This document shows positions 17,714 through 25,736 of a stretch of DNA of 64,000 nt, one piece after another; position 1 is the stretch's first letter; each line of letters begins with the position of its first letter. Source of the stretch: Hyphomicrobiales bacterium. Lineage in GTDB: Bacteria; Pseudomonadota; Alphaproteobacteria; Rhizobiales; Rhizobiaceae. Below the pieces are notes generated by a model. That model worked only from the letters and a program-made list of their open reading frames with translations, was not told where the DNA came from and made no database searches. A program made the position numbers and the translations under genes. Where the stretch lies: contig UEGQ01000003.1 in NCBI GenBank assembly GCA_900466005.1, positions 372,001-436,000 on the forward strand, written 5' to 3'.

Positions 17714-18127
17714 TCAGGCAGGGCGATAGCGGGCGATCGCGCTGTGTTCGATCGCCGCACAGGTAAGCTTGTCGAGTTTCAGCCGGTCGCGCAGCATCTG
17801 CAGGAGCCGGATTTCTTCCGGACGGATGCAGAGATCGACCGCCATGATTTCGACGGCAAGCGCATAGGCTGTATCGTAGCTGCGGGGCGGAACGGTATCG
17901 CGGACGACTTCCAGGGCAATATCGAGCCCTTCCGGCCCGGCAAGGATATCGGCGCAACGCCGCGACACCTCGATTAGCTTCTCCTTGTCGAAACCGTCGA
18001 AGATTGGCAGCACGTCGATCAGCTGACCGATACGGCCGAGCTCCTTGTCATTCATCGCGTTATCGACGGCGGAGGCCATTACCATGACGAAAATCAGGGC
18101 TTCCTGGGTGGTCAGGCGCTTGCTCAT
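17714..18127 (-). CDS. TerB-like tellurite resistance family protein
   Basis: 137 residues, all-helical, cytoplasmic. The pattern of two related four-helix halves with acidic ends, VMVMASAVDNAMNDKELGRIG and later EIMAVDLCIRPEEIRLL, is that of the TerB domain, in which the acidic residues bind metal. The family is often annotated for tellurite resistance, but single TerB proteins like this one in rhizobia have no proven function. It is downstream of the nuclease-like gene on the same strand, 54 bases away. Confidence 0.78.
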   Translation of the reverse strand: MSKRLTTQEALIFVMVMASAVDNAMNDKELGRIGQLIDVLPIFDGFDKEKLIEVSRRCADILAGPEGLDIALEVVRDTVPPRSYDTAYALAVEIMAVDLCIRPEEIRLLQMLRDRLKLDKLTCAAIEHSAIARYRPA

Positions 18128-18181
18128 GTGTGGAAGAAACCTCGTTGTTTTTCCGTAGAGTAGGCGTGCCGTGGATGGGAT

Positions 18182-18856
18182 TCAAGGCTGGTCGTTCGGC
18201 CCTTCGCGCGGATCGTCGCCGAAAATGCCGCGTCGGTCCGTCCGGGCAGCTGAGCTCAGTTCCGCGAGGACCGATCCAGGTTCGGCTTCCGCCCAGCCGT
18301 TGCGCACGAGCCAGGCGCCGATGTCTGTCCCGCCGACACGGCAAACGGTCACCAACGTGTCCTTTTCATCCGCCCCATTTTGATCGCAGGCGACGGTACG
18401 GTTGCGGATCAGCATGCGCTGCTGCGTGCGCGCCACCACGCCGCAGGGCCAGGGAACACCGCCTCGGGAGGGGCAACGAAGCCCGACGGCGGTGGGCAGG
18501 ACGCCGGCCAGTCTCACCCGACGGCCGCGTGCCGCGAGCATGCCCGCAGCACCCGTCCAGGGGCGCTGCAAAAGGATGACTTCCACCTTTTTCTCATCCT
18601 GCCCGCCGAGCGATGGTCGAGGCGCGATGCGCTCCAGCGTTTCGCCCGGTCCATCGATCGGAGAGACGAATTCCCCGGGGTTGATTGCCCGCACGCGTCG
18701 GCTCTCGAGGACCGGTGGAGACGCCTTCGGCGGATCGACAGCGGTCTCCGCCGTAATGGCGGACGGCCCAGGTCGCAGATGGGTGCCGGTAATCATCAGG
18801 GCCGAGCCCCAGGCGAGGATCACGACACCGCTTGCAATCACCGCCGCACGACGCAT
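18182..18856 (-). CDS. Membrane-anchored or secreted thermonuclease-like protein
   Basis: 224 residues. A hydrophobic N terminus (about residues 5-24) acts as signal or anchor. The C-terminal half resembles the staphylococcal-nuclease fold found in rhizobial proteins, with RVRLAGVLP, PCGVVARTQQRMLI, and the ending GAWLVRNGWAEAEPGS. The full catalytic set of Arg-Asp-Glu residues is not obvious, so nuclease activity is doubtful. It begins 13 bases after the stop of the S24 regulator and is probably co-transcribed with it. Confidence 0.68.
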   Translation of the reverse strand: MRRAAVIASGVVILAWGSALMITGTHLRPGPSAITAETAVDPPKASPPVLESRRVRAINPGEFVSPIDGPGETLERIAPRPSLGGQDEKKVEVILLQRPWTGAAGMLAARGRRVRLAGVLPTAVGLRCPSRGGVPWPCGVVARTQQRMLIRNRTVACDQNGADEKDTLVTVCRVGGTDIGAWLVRNGWAEAEPGSVLAELSSAARTDRRGIFGDDPREGPNDQP

Positions 18857-18869
18857 GCTTCGGATGGCC

Positions 18870-19535
18870 TCACTGGCTCGCCCAGATGATCCGGGCGATC
18901 CATTCGACGTCGGCCATGTCGAAGCTGCGATTGGGATGCTCGGGATTGAGCGAAAGAAGCTCGATGGACTTTGCCGTCTGGCGCACCAGCACCTTTGCCA
19001 TTACCTCGCCCTCGCGGGTCTTGACCACCACGCGGTCGCCCCGGCGCACCTGCGCGCCCGGTTCGACGATCAGCACATCGCCGTCCCGGTAAAGCGGCAG
19101 CATGCTGTCACCCTGGATTTCCAGAGCATACACGCCTGCCTTGCGATCTGGTGACGACGGGAATTCCACGAGATCCCAGCCTTGGCCCGCCGGAAAGCCG
19201 CCATCGTCGAAAAAACCGCCGGCGCCGGCCTGAGCAAAGCCGATCAGCGGAATGGCGCCGGGTGTCGCCGGCAGTGCACCTTGGGCCACGCTCACGCGCC
19301 CGTCGTTCGGCTGCATGTAGCTCATGAACTGGTCGATGCTGGCTCCAGTCGCCTCGAGCACCTTCGCGATGGATTCGGTCGAAGGCCAGCGCATGCGTCC
19401 GTCGGCGGCGACACGTTTCGATTTGTTGAAGGATGTGGGGTCGAGACCCGCCCGCCTGGCAAGGCCGGAAGGCGTCAATTGATTGCGCTCCGCCAGCTTG
19501 TCGATCGCGCTCCAGATACTGTCATGCGATAGCAT
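18870..19535 (-). CDS. S24 (LexA/CI-like) helix-turn-helix repressor
   Basis: 221 residues. The N-terminal helix-turn-helix covers about residues 10-70 (LTPSGLARRAGLDPTSFNKSKR). The C-terminal S24 peptidase-like domain has EIQGDSMLPLYRDGDVLIVEP with the catalytic serine in GDSM and a lysine in EVMAKVLVRQT. It is not LexA: the N-terminal domain differs and the length fits the CI-like phage-repressor-C family found once per chromosome in rhizobia. An 11-bp inverted repeat lies 55 bases upstream and may be its own operator. The thermonuclease-like gene follows. Confidence 0.85.
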   Translation of the reverse strand: MLSHDSIWSAIDKLAERNQLTPSGLARRAGLDPTSFNKSKRVAADGRMRWPSTESIAKVLEATGASIDQFMSYMQPNDGRVSVAQGALPATPGAIPLIGFAQAGAGGFFDDGGFPAGQGWDLVEFPSSPDRKAGVYALEIQGDSMLPLYRDGDVLIVEPGAQVRRGDRVVVKTREGEVMAKVLVRQTAKSIELLSLNPEHPNRSFDMADVEWIARIIWASQ

Positions 19536-19589
19536 CGTCGCTCATGCTCCAGGGAAACAACGGGCAGAGACGGACCTTCCGTTCGGCCC

Positions 19590-19641
19590 GGATTTTATTC
19601 AAGCTGGCCGCCGGAGTAAAGAGCAAAAAGGAATAAAATCC
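19590..19641. promoter_or_regulatory. 11-bp inverted repeat upstream of the S24 regulator
   Basis: GGATTTTATTC at 19590-19600 and GAATAAAATCC at 19631-19641 are exact reverse complements, 30 bases apart (41 bases between arm starts, close to four helical turns). The pair sits 55 bases upstream of the S24 repressor start. It could be paired operator sites or a leader hairpin. Confidence 0.55.
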
Positions 19642-19690
19642 TCTCTTGCGACTGCGATCCGAACAGGCGCGGACGTAGAGGCCTTGTGTA

Positions 19691-20335
19691 TCAGGCGACC
19701 ATGGCCATGTTGATCTTGCCGAGCTGGATCACGGCCTGCGTGCGGCTGTCGACCTTGAGCTTCAGCAGGATTGCCGAGACATGGGCCTTGATGGTTGCCT
19801 CGGAGACGCCGAGTTCGTAGGCGATCTGCTTGTTTAGCAGGCCTTCGGCGAGCATGCCGAGCACGCGGCTCTGTTGTGGCGTCAGCGTACGCAGCCGGGC
19901 GATGAGATCGGCAACGTCCGGATCCTCCTGCCCACCCTCATAGAAAGCCGGCGTCCAGATATCACCCCTGAGCACGGTCTGGATGGCCGCGCGGATATCG
20001 TCGATGCCCGAAGACTTGGAGATGAAACCGGAAGCGCCGAGTTCCAGAGACCGGCGGATGGTGGTCTGGTCGTCGCTCGCCGATACGATGACGATCGGAA
20101 GATTGGCGAATTCGGCCCTGAGCGCCATCAGTCCGGAAAAACCGCTGACACCCGGCATGGCGAGGTCGAGCAGCAGCAGATCGGCGTCCGGATGCTGCGA
20201 CGCGGCCTTGCGAGCCGCCTCAAAATCACCTGCCTCGATGACCGTCTTCTTCCCTTCCATGCCGTCGACGGCCTGCCGAAGGGCTCCTCGGAAAAGCGGA
20301 TGATCGTCTGCAATGATGATGGTGAGTGCTGTCAT
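19691..20335 (-). CDS. LuxR/NarL-family response regulator
   Basis: 214 residues. Receiver domain: acidic pair IIADDHP (8-14), phospho-acceptor Asp57 in LLLLDLAMPG, and a Ser/Lys switch region (IVSASDD, FISKSS). C-terminal LuxR helix-turn-helix: LTPQQSRVLGMLAEG and IAYELGVSEATIKAHVSAIL. The start at 20335 follows a GGGAGG ribosome binding site; a longer open frame upstream has no such support. No kinase gene is adjacent, so it is an orphan regulator. The SLC5-type hybrid kinase at 49484 is one possible partner. Confidence 0.9.
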   Translation of the reverse strand: MTALTIIIADDHPLFRGALRQAVDGMEGKKTVIEAGDFEAARKAASQHPDADLLLLDLAMPGVSGFSGLMALRAEFANLPIVIVSASDDQTTIRRSLELGASGFISKSSGIDDIRAAIQTVLRGDIWTPAFYEGGQEDPDVADLIARLRTLTPQQSRVLGMLAEGLLNKQIAYELGVSEATIKAHVSAILLKLKVDSRTQAVIQLGKINMAMVA

Positions 20336-20396
20336 TTGCTCGCTCCCTCCCAAGAGCGCCCGATACGCCTGTAGGGCGGTCATTTGTCTTTTAGCG

Positions 20397-20434
20397 ACAC
20401 CTGACAATATATACAATAGTCTAGCGTCAGGTGT
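20397..20434. promoter_or_regulatory. 9-bp inverted repeat upstream of the LuxR-type regulator
   Basis: ACACCTGAC at 20397-20405 and GTCAGGTGT at 20426-20434 are exact reverse complements around a 20-base AT-rich centre. The repeat spans the end of the small secreted-protein gene and lies 62 bases upstream of the response-regulator start. It could be a terminator stem without a T tract or an operator. Confidence 0.45.
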
Positions 20435-20861
20435 GGTCGGGCGCTGGCCCGGTCTTTTCTTCCTTACTCTTGAACTCCTCAACCAGGCCGAAGAAACTGC
20501 GCATGAAGCGTTCCATGATGCCGATCGATCGCTCGACTTCCTCGTCGGAAGGCAGCTCTTCCCGCTGACGGCCGGTGAGCGGCTGCCCGGCGGCCAGGGC
20601 CGCTTCAAGCGCCTCAACGCGCTTTTCCAATCGGCCGAGGTCCTCTTCGTAGGCCGCGCGCTCGTCGGCCGCCATCCGGCAGACCAGCGCGCCATCTTGT
20701 TCGCGACAGAGCGTCATGGCACCGGTCCGGGTGTCCAGTCGCACGAAGGCGTCTCCCGACTTCTCCAGCCGAAAGCGCCCATCCGCCGTCTCCTCGGCGC
20801 TGGCAGGCAGCGGTCCGGTCAAGGCCAACAGGACGGCTGGAACGACAAGCTGGAATTTCAT
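20427..20861 (-). CDS. Small secreted hypothetical protein with coiled coil
   Basis: 144 residues. The N terminus (MKFQLVVPAVLLALTGPLPASA) is a clear Sec signal peptide with cleavage after ASA. The mature part starts with a short beta-rich segment, FRLEKSGDAFVRLDTRTGAMTLCREQDGALVC (two cysteines about ten residues apart), then a predicted coiled coil (about 82-110) and a charged helical tail. I do not recognise a named family, though similar proteins occur next to response regulators in rhizobia. The start at 20861 has GGAGAAAG upstream. The frame stays open to 20960 without support. Confidence 0.75.
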   Translation of the reverse strand: MKFQLVVPAVLLALTGPLPASAEETADGRFRLEKSGDAFVRLDTRTGAMTLCREQDGALVCRMAADERAAYEEDLGRLEKRVEALEAALAAGQPLTGRQREELPSDEEVERSIGIMERFMRSFFGLVEEFKSKEEKTGPAPDHT

Positions 20862-20974
20862 CGTCTTTCTCCAAAAATTACGTGTGCCGGCGGACATTCC
20901 CGTATCGCTGCCGTGGACAAAGTGCCCGGTTTGCGGCAAATCGCTCCCAGCGTCGGCCACGGAAGGATGAGCTC

Positions 20975-21322
20975 GTGCATAGCCTCATATACAAGATAGT
21001 ACCGCGCGACCTGTGGCAAAAGGCGGAAGCCGACGGTATTTTCTCCGGTGCGGCGATTGACCTCAAGGACGGCTATATTCACTTCTCGACCGGCGCCCAG
21101 GTGCGTGAGACGGCTCGGCTGCACTTCGCCGGGATCGACGGGTTGCTCTTGGTCGCAGTCTCGACCTCTGCGCTCGGTGACAGGTTGAAGTTCGAGTCCT
21201 CCCGCGGCGGCGACCTCTTCCCGCATCTCTACAGCGATCTGCCGGTTTCGCTGGTCGCCTGGCAGAAGCCCCTGCCGCTCGGGCCGGACGGCCTCCACAT
21301 CTTCCCGGAGCTCATCCCATGA
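20975..21322 (+). CDS. DUF952 family protein
   Basis: 115 residues, cytoplasmic. The pattern IYKIVPRDLWQKAEADGIFSGAAIDLKDGYIHFSTGAQV matches the DUF952 domain, a small ADP-ribosyltransferase-like fold with no proven function. The start is a GTG at 20975 with GGAAGG upstream; the frame is open further back but unconserved. The stop overlaps the pyrD start (ATGA at 21319), so the two are translationally coupled. The same coupling occurs in other rhizobia as far as I recall. Confidence 0.85.
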   Translation: MHSLIYKIVPRDLWQKAEADGIFSGAAIDLKDGYIHFSTGAQVRETARLHFAGIDGLLLVAVSTSALGDRLKFESSRGGDLFPHLYSDLPVSLVAWQKPLPLGPDGLHIFPELIP

Positions 21323-22407
21323 CCGGACCTTTCAAGACGCTCGCCCGCCGCGGCCTCTTCCTCTTCGACGGGGAGACGGCGCACGGCCTTTCCATCGCCG
21401 CCCTGAAGACGGGGCTCATCCCCGGCTGCCGCGTGCCCGCCGATTCTCGTCTGAAGCAGACGGTCGCCGGGATCGTCTTCCCGAACCCGCTCGGCCTCGC
21501 CGCCGGGTATGACAAGAATGCCGAGGTGCCGGACGCTATCCTCCGTCTCGGCTTCGGTTTCACCGAGGTCGGGACCGTCACGCCGAAGCCGCAGCCCGGC
21601 AATCCGCGGCCGCGCATCTTCCGCCTGGAGAAGGATGAGGCGGTCATCAACCGCCTCGGTTTCAACAACGAGGGCCATGACGCCGCCTTCGCGCGGCTCA
21701 GCGCGCGCCGAGCGAACGGCATCGTCGGTGTCAACATCGGGGCCAACAAGGACAGCGCCGACCGCATTGCGGACTACGTCGCCGGCATCCGCCGCTTCTA
21801 TTCCGTGGCGAGCTATTTCACCGTCAACATCTCCTCTCCGAACACGCCAGGACTGCGCGACCTGCAGGCCCGCGAAAGCCTGGCCGCGCTGTTGTCGGCC
21901 GTCCTTGCCGCCCGCGACGACGAGGCGGCGAGGACCGGCAAGCGGCTTTCCGTCTTCCTGAAAATCGCGCCGGATCTCACCGAGGAGGGCATGGACGACA
22001 TTGCGGCGGAGGTGATGAGCCATAGCCTCGACGGCCTCATCGTCTCGAACACGACCTTGTCGCGTGACGGCCTGAGCAATCCGCGTCTGGCCGCGGAGGC
22101 GGGCGGTCTTTCCGGCAAGCCGCTTTTTACGCGCTCGACGGCGGTGCTCGCCCGCATGCGCAAGCGCGTCGGCCCGGCCTTGCCGATCATCGGCGTCGGC
22201 GGGGTCTCCTCGGCGGAGACGGCACTCGAGAAGGTGCGCGCGGGGGCCGATCTCGTGCAGCTCTATTCCTGCATGGTCTACGAAGGTCCGGGATTGCCGG
22301 GCCGCATCCTCCGCGGCCTGTCGGCGCTGGTCGACCGCGAAGGCGTCACGTCGATCCGTGACCTGCGCGACAGCGGCCTCGATCAGTGGCTTTCGGCGAA
22401 ACTCTGA
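21319..22407 (+). CDS. pyrD: Dihydroorotate dehydrogenase (quinone), class 2
   Basis: FMN enzyme that oxidises dihydroorotate to orotate in pyrimidine synthesis and passes electrons to membrane quinone. 362 residues. The class 2 features are an N-terminal amphipathic helix (residues 1-35), the catalytic-serine region NISSPNTPGLRDLQ, FLKIAPD, IVSNTT and IIGVGG near the phosphate site. It overlaps the DUF952 gene by 4 bases and converges on the MATE gene with a 25-base overlap of coding ends. Confidence 0.94.
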   Translation: MTGPFKTLARRGLFLFDGETAHGLSIAALKTGLIPGCRVPADSRLKQTVAGIVFPNPLGLAAGYDKNAEVPDAILRLGFGFTEVGTVTPKPQPGNPRPRIFRLEKDEAVINRLGFNNEGHDAAFARLSARRANGIVGVNIGANKDSADRIADYVAGIRRFYSVASYFTVNISSPNTPGLRDLQARESLAALLSAVLAARDDEAARTGKRLSVFLKIAPDLTEEGMDDIAAEVMSHSLDGLIVSNTTLSRDGLSNPRLAAEAGGLSGKPLFTRSTAVLARMRKRVGPALPIIGVGGVSSAETALEKVRAGADLVQLYSCMVYEGPGLPGRILRGLSALVDREGVTSIRDLRDSGLDQWLSAKL

Positions 22408-23726
22408 GCCACCCGCACCGGCAGGCGAGCAAGTAGCAGGAGGCCGCGCAAGGCCAGGAACAGGTTGAGCGACAGCCAGAGGCCATGGTTGCCGAAAAGC
22501 GGCACGAAGAGTGCCAGCGAAAGGCAATAGCCGGTGAACGCGAGCAGCATCATGTTGCGCATCTCGCGTGACCAGGTCGCGCCGATGTAGACACCGTCCA
22601 TCTGGAAGGCCAGTGCACCGGTAAGTGCCGTCACGGCGGCCCAGGGCAGATAGTCCGCGGCGATCGCCCGAACGTCGGCCGCCGTCGTCATGAAGGCGAT
22701 GATGGCGCTGCCGAAGGCCAGGAAAAAGAGGCAGGAGACCAGCGCCAGCCCGAAGGACCAGAGCGCGGTGAGCCGGATCGCCCGGTCGAAGCCCTCGCGG
22801 AAGCGGGCGCCGACAGCCCTTCCGACGATCTGCTCGGCAGCATTCGCCATGCCGTCGAGATAGAAACTTGCGATCATGAAGAAGTTCATCAGTACCGCGT
22901 TGGCTGCCAGCACGACGGGGCCGAAGCCCGTGCCGATGCGCGTCAGAAGCGTGAAGGCGGCCAGCAGCGTGAAGGTGCGGATCATCAGATCGCGGTTGAT
23001 CGCAAAGAGCGCAGAAAGCCTGGCGCGATTGAATATCTCCGCGACCTTCGGTCCGTCCTTCCGGTCAAAGCGCGGAACGATGAGCGCGAGCCCCACGATG
23101 GCAGCCATCCCTTCGCCGATCAGCGTGCCCCAGGCGACGCCCGCCACGCCCCAGCCGAGGACGAGGCCGAGATAGATCGAAAGGACGATGTTGGTGCCGT
23201 TGAGGATCGTCTGCAGCAGAAGTCCGGTCGTGCCGCGACCGAGTCCCAGGACGAAGCCGAGGATGGTGTAATTGGTGAGTGTCAGCGGTCCGGCAAGGAT
23301 TCGGATCGAGAAATAGGTTGCCGTTGCGGCGGCGGTCGTGCCCTCCGGGCCCATCATCCGCAAGCCGACGGAAAGCAGCCACGGCGAGGCGGCGAGAATG
23401 ATGAGACCGAGTCCGACGGAAAGCACGAGCGCCCGCCAGAAGACGGCCTGCTGCTCGTGTCTGTCCCCACGGCCGAGGGCCTGCGCCACCAGGGCGGTTG
23501 TCGAGGCCCGCAGGAAGCTGACGCTCGAGAAGATGAGGTCGAAGAGAACCGCACCGATGGCAAGACCGGCGAGCGCTGCCGCGTCGCCGGTCCGCCCGAC
23601 CACCGCGGTATCGGTGAGGCCGAGCAGCGGGGTCGTCAGAAAGCCGAGTGTCATCGGCACGGCGATCGAAAGTACCGTCCTGTGGGTGACGTCGAAGCTG
23701 TCCCTTGCTCTTGCCGCGATATCCAC
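22383..23726 (-). CDS. MATE family efflux transporter (DinF-like)
   Basis: 447 residues with about 12 hydrophobic helices in two related halves. The N-terminal half shows RTVLSIAVPMTLGFLTTPLLGLTDTAVVGR, a DinF-type MATE pattern. Members export cations and drugs using sodium or proton gradients. The start is a GTG at 23726 with a GGAG site eight bases upstream; the open frame continues to 23888 but the added residues look like shadow sequence. Its stop lies inside pyrD. Confidence 0.87.
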   Translation of the reverse strand: MDIAARARDSFDVTHRTVLSIAVPMTLGFLTTPLLGLTDTAVVGRTGDAAALAGLAIGAVLFDLIFSSVSFLRASTTALVAQALGRGDRHEQQAVFWRALVLSVGLGLIILAASPWLLSVGLRMMGPEGTTAAATATYFSIRILAGPLTLTNYTILGFVLGLGRGTTGLLLQTILNGTNIVLSIYLGLVLGWGVAGVAWGTLIGEGMAAIVGLALIVPRFDRKDGPKVAEIFNRARLSALFAINRDLMIRTFTLLAAFTLLTRIGTGFGPVVLAANAVLMNFFMIASFYLDGMANAAEQIVGRAVGARFREGFDRAIRLTALWSFGLALVSCLFFLAFGSAIIAFMTTAADVRAIAADYLPWAAVTALTGALAFQMDGVYIGATWSREMRNMMLLAFTGYCLSLALFVPLFGNHGLWLSLNLFLALRGLLLLARLPVRVAQSFAESH

Positions 23727-23764
23727 GCGCCCGTCTCCAGCCGTCTTGCCAGGGCGGGAATCGC

Positions 23765-24271
23765 CTAGCTCGCGAGCACCATGGCCCAATAGGGACGATT
23801 TGCGGAAGAGGGATTGTGCGCCACGGCAACACCGAGCCCGCGATAAGCGCCGAGCATGTTGTGCAGATGCTTTTCGGATCGGATCCACGCATCGACCGCG
23901 TCCGCCACCTGCGATTGACCTGCGGCGATATTTTCGGAGGCCGGCAAAGGCACGCCCATCGACTTCATCCTGAGAAGAAAGTCGTCGCCCCTCCCGAGCA
24001 AATGCGACATCTCGCCGGCACGTGCCATCCGCCGCGCCTGCGAGAGGGCGGCAGCCTCGGCGATCTTGCTGTATTCAAGGGTGGGGAGCCCTTTGCTGTT
24101 CCGAAGGGTGTTGACGAGCGGCAGCGCGCCTTCCGTCTCGGCACGCGCAGTATCATCCGTGGTCGGCACGATGTCCGTCGTCTTGCAGGCGGTCAGACCA
24201 CCGGCCAGACCGATGCCTGCCAGCATGAGGAAGCGTCGCCGCGGCAGGTATGGAAGCACGGTCATGGGCAT
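23765..24271 (-). CDS. CAP-domain (SCP/PR1-like) lipoprotein
   Basis: 168 residues. The N terminus has twin arginines (RRRFLM at about 11-16), a hydrophobic stretch and the lipobox LTAC (Cys29), so it is probably a lipoprotein, possibly exported by Tat. The mature part is a CAP domain: LVNTLRNSKGLPTLEYSKIAEAAALSQARRMA, MSHLL, ENIAAG, AWIRSEKHLHNML. Function of bacterial CAP lipoproteins is generally unknown. It begins 1 base after the DUF6460 gene, so the two are co-transcribed. Confidence 0.85.
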   Translation of the reverse strand: MPMTVLPYLPRRRFLMLAGIGLAGGLTACKTTDIVPTTDDTARAETEGALPLVNTLRNSKGLPTLEYSKIAEAAALSQARRMARAGEMSHLLGRGDDFLLRMKSMGVPLPASENIAAGQSQVADAVDAWIRSEKHLHNMLGAYRGLGVAVAHNPSSANRPYWAMVLAS

Positions 24272-24272
24272 G

Positions 24273-24539
24273 TCAGCGTCGGTAACTCAACAATCTCAGG
24301 ACGATGAAGACGGGAATGACGATCGTCGCGCCGAGAAGCAGGTAGTCGCCCACCCGGCCGAGCGCGGCGAAGCCCCGGTACCAGAGTTCGAGGATGAAAT
24401 GCCGGACGCCTTCCAGGATGTCGATCGGGTAGATGCCGAAAACGGTCATCACGAAGCCGACGATCAGCGACACGACCAGGAGCTTGATCGCGGTGCGGCC
24501 CGGCGTATCCCCGAGAAATCTGTTAACCCCATCCGACAT
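24273..24539 (-). CDS. Small membrane protein, DUF6460 type
   Basis: 88 residues with two membrane helices (about 18-40 and 62-85). The pattern TPGRTAIKLLVVSLIVGFVM and a final LRLLSYRR resembles the DUF6460 family of rhizobial membrane proteins. No function is known. AGGAG lies just upstream of the ATG. It is directly upstream of the CAP lipoprotein gene, separated by a single base. Confidence 0.75.
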   Translation of the reverse strand: MSDGVNRFLGDTPGRTAIKLLVVSLIVGFVMTVFGIYPIDILEGVRHFILELWYRGFAALGRVGDYLLLGATIVIPVFIVLRLLSYRR

Positions 24540-24678
24540 GTCCGGTCTCCTGTTCTTCCCTCACATAGGCGGGCGTCTGCCGGCCTGCAAGCGCCTGCTC
24601 TTGCAGGTTCCGCGGAAATAGCTCTTGTGTTTTTTCCAGCTTTCGGTCAAGACCGCGCGCCTTTCCTGGAAACCCGCC

Positions 24679-25620
24679 ATGCAACAGATCCAGTTCTCGT
24701 CCGGAAATCTCACGGCAGACCGTCGCGCCGACTACGCGAAGATGCTGAGCGAAGGCGGCGATCCCGCGGCTGCTACCGAGCTTATGGAACAGGCGCTGGA
24801 ACTTGCACCCGATTGGGCGGCCGGCTGGCTCCGGCTCGCGGAATACAGCGAAAAGGCGGGCAATATTGAGGCAGCGATTACGGCGTTGAGGCGTGTCGTC
24901 ACCCTCGACCCACAGGACCTGTTCGCCGCCCGGCTGAAGCTCGCCGTGCTCGGCGCCGAGCCGATGCCGGAACAGCCGTCGAGCCGTTACGTCGAGGCCC
25001 TCTTCGATGATTATGCCGACCGCTTCGAAACCTCGCTCGTCGAGAAGCTCGGCTACAGCGTGCCGGGCAAATTGGCCACCCTTATCCGGGAAGTCGCCGG
25101 AGAGCGCCGCTTCCGCCTCGTAATCGACCTCGGCTGCGGCACGGGTCTCTTCGGCGTGGAGATCCACGACCGGGCGGACAGGCTCGAAGGCTTTGATCTC
25201 TCGGCCAACATGCTCGCGAAGGCGTCCGCCAAACAGATTTACGACCATCTCGGAGAGGCCGATCTGTCCTTGACAGCCGAACGGTCTGGCCTTCTTGGCG
25301 CGGGACTCCCCGAGGGACGCGCCGATCTCGTCGCCGCTGCGGATGTGCTGATGTATCTCGGCAGCCTGGACAACGCCTTTGTGCTGGCCGCGACCCTTGC
25401 TGCACCCGGCGCGTTCTTCGCTTTCTCCGTGGAGGAGGCCGAAGTGGGGCAGGGGTTCGAACTCGCGCCTTCGTTGCGTTACCGCCATTCGGAGGCCTAT
25501 GTCCGGGAGGCGCTGGCCGGTGCCGGCTTCGACACACGGCAGGTTAGACGCTCGGTCATCCGCATGGATTCCGGAAAACCTGTTCACGGCATTCTATTTC
25601 TTGCCGAACGGCGTTTCTGA
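24679..25620 (+). CDS. TPR-containing SAM-dependent methyltransferase
   Basis: 313 residues. The N-terminal part has about two TPR-like helical repeats (residues 20-90, MLSEGGDPAAATELMEQALELAPDWAAGWLRLAEY and a second unit). The C-terminal class I methyltransferase domain has motif I VIDLGCGTGLFG (about 140-151), then GFDLSANML, and ADVLMYL. The substrate is unknown; similar TPR-methyltransferases occur across rhizobia. The ATG at 24679 is preferred over a TTG at 24625. Confidence 0.8.
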   Translation: MQQIQFSSGNLTADRRADYAKMLSEGGDPAAATELMEQALELAPDWAAGWLRLAEYSEKAGNIEAAITALRRVVTLDPQDLFAARLKLAVLGAEPMPEQPSSRYVEALFDDYADRFETSLVEKLGYSVPGKLATLIREVAGERRFRLVIDLGCGTGLFGVEIHDRADRLEGFDLSANMLAKASAKQIYDHLGEADLSLTAERSGLLGAGLPEGRADLVAAADVLMYLGSLDNAFVLAATLAAPGAFFAFSVEEAEVGQGFELAPSLRYRHSEAYVREALAGAGFDTRQVRRSVIRMDSGKPVHGILFLAERRF

Positions 25621-25649
25621 AGGAACGAAAGTTGCGAACTTGCCGGTAG

Positions 25650-25664
25650 GTCAGTATTGCTGAC
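25650..25664. promoter_or_regulatory. Short inverted repeat upstream of the first YitT gene
   Basis: GTCAG at 25650-25654 and CTGAC at 25660-25664 flank TATTG. It lies 72 bases before the first YitT start, in the only sizeable gap of this block. The arms are short, so chance is possible. Confidence 0.3.
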
Positions 25665-25736
25665 ATATCGTGCTTGCTAACTGAAATGTTGCGGTGCACA
25701 ATGCTCCCGTTCTCAGACATTCCGGAGGTCGCGACC

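Noticed and set aside
18870..19535. S24 protein as LexA
   Set aside because: The DNA-binding domain is CI-like, and the surroundings and length do not fit lexA.
25623..25639. GAAC repeat as an alphaproteobacterial SOS box
   Set aside because: The halves are 9 bases apart; the SOS motif GAAC-N7-GAAC needs 7.
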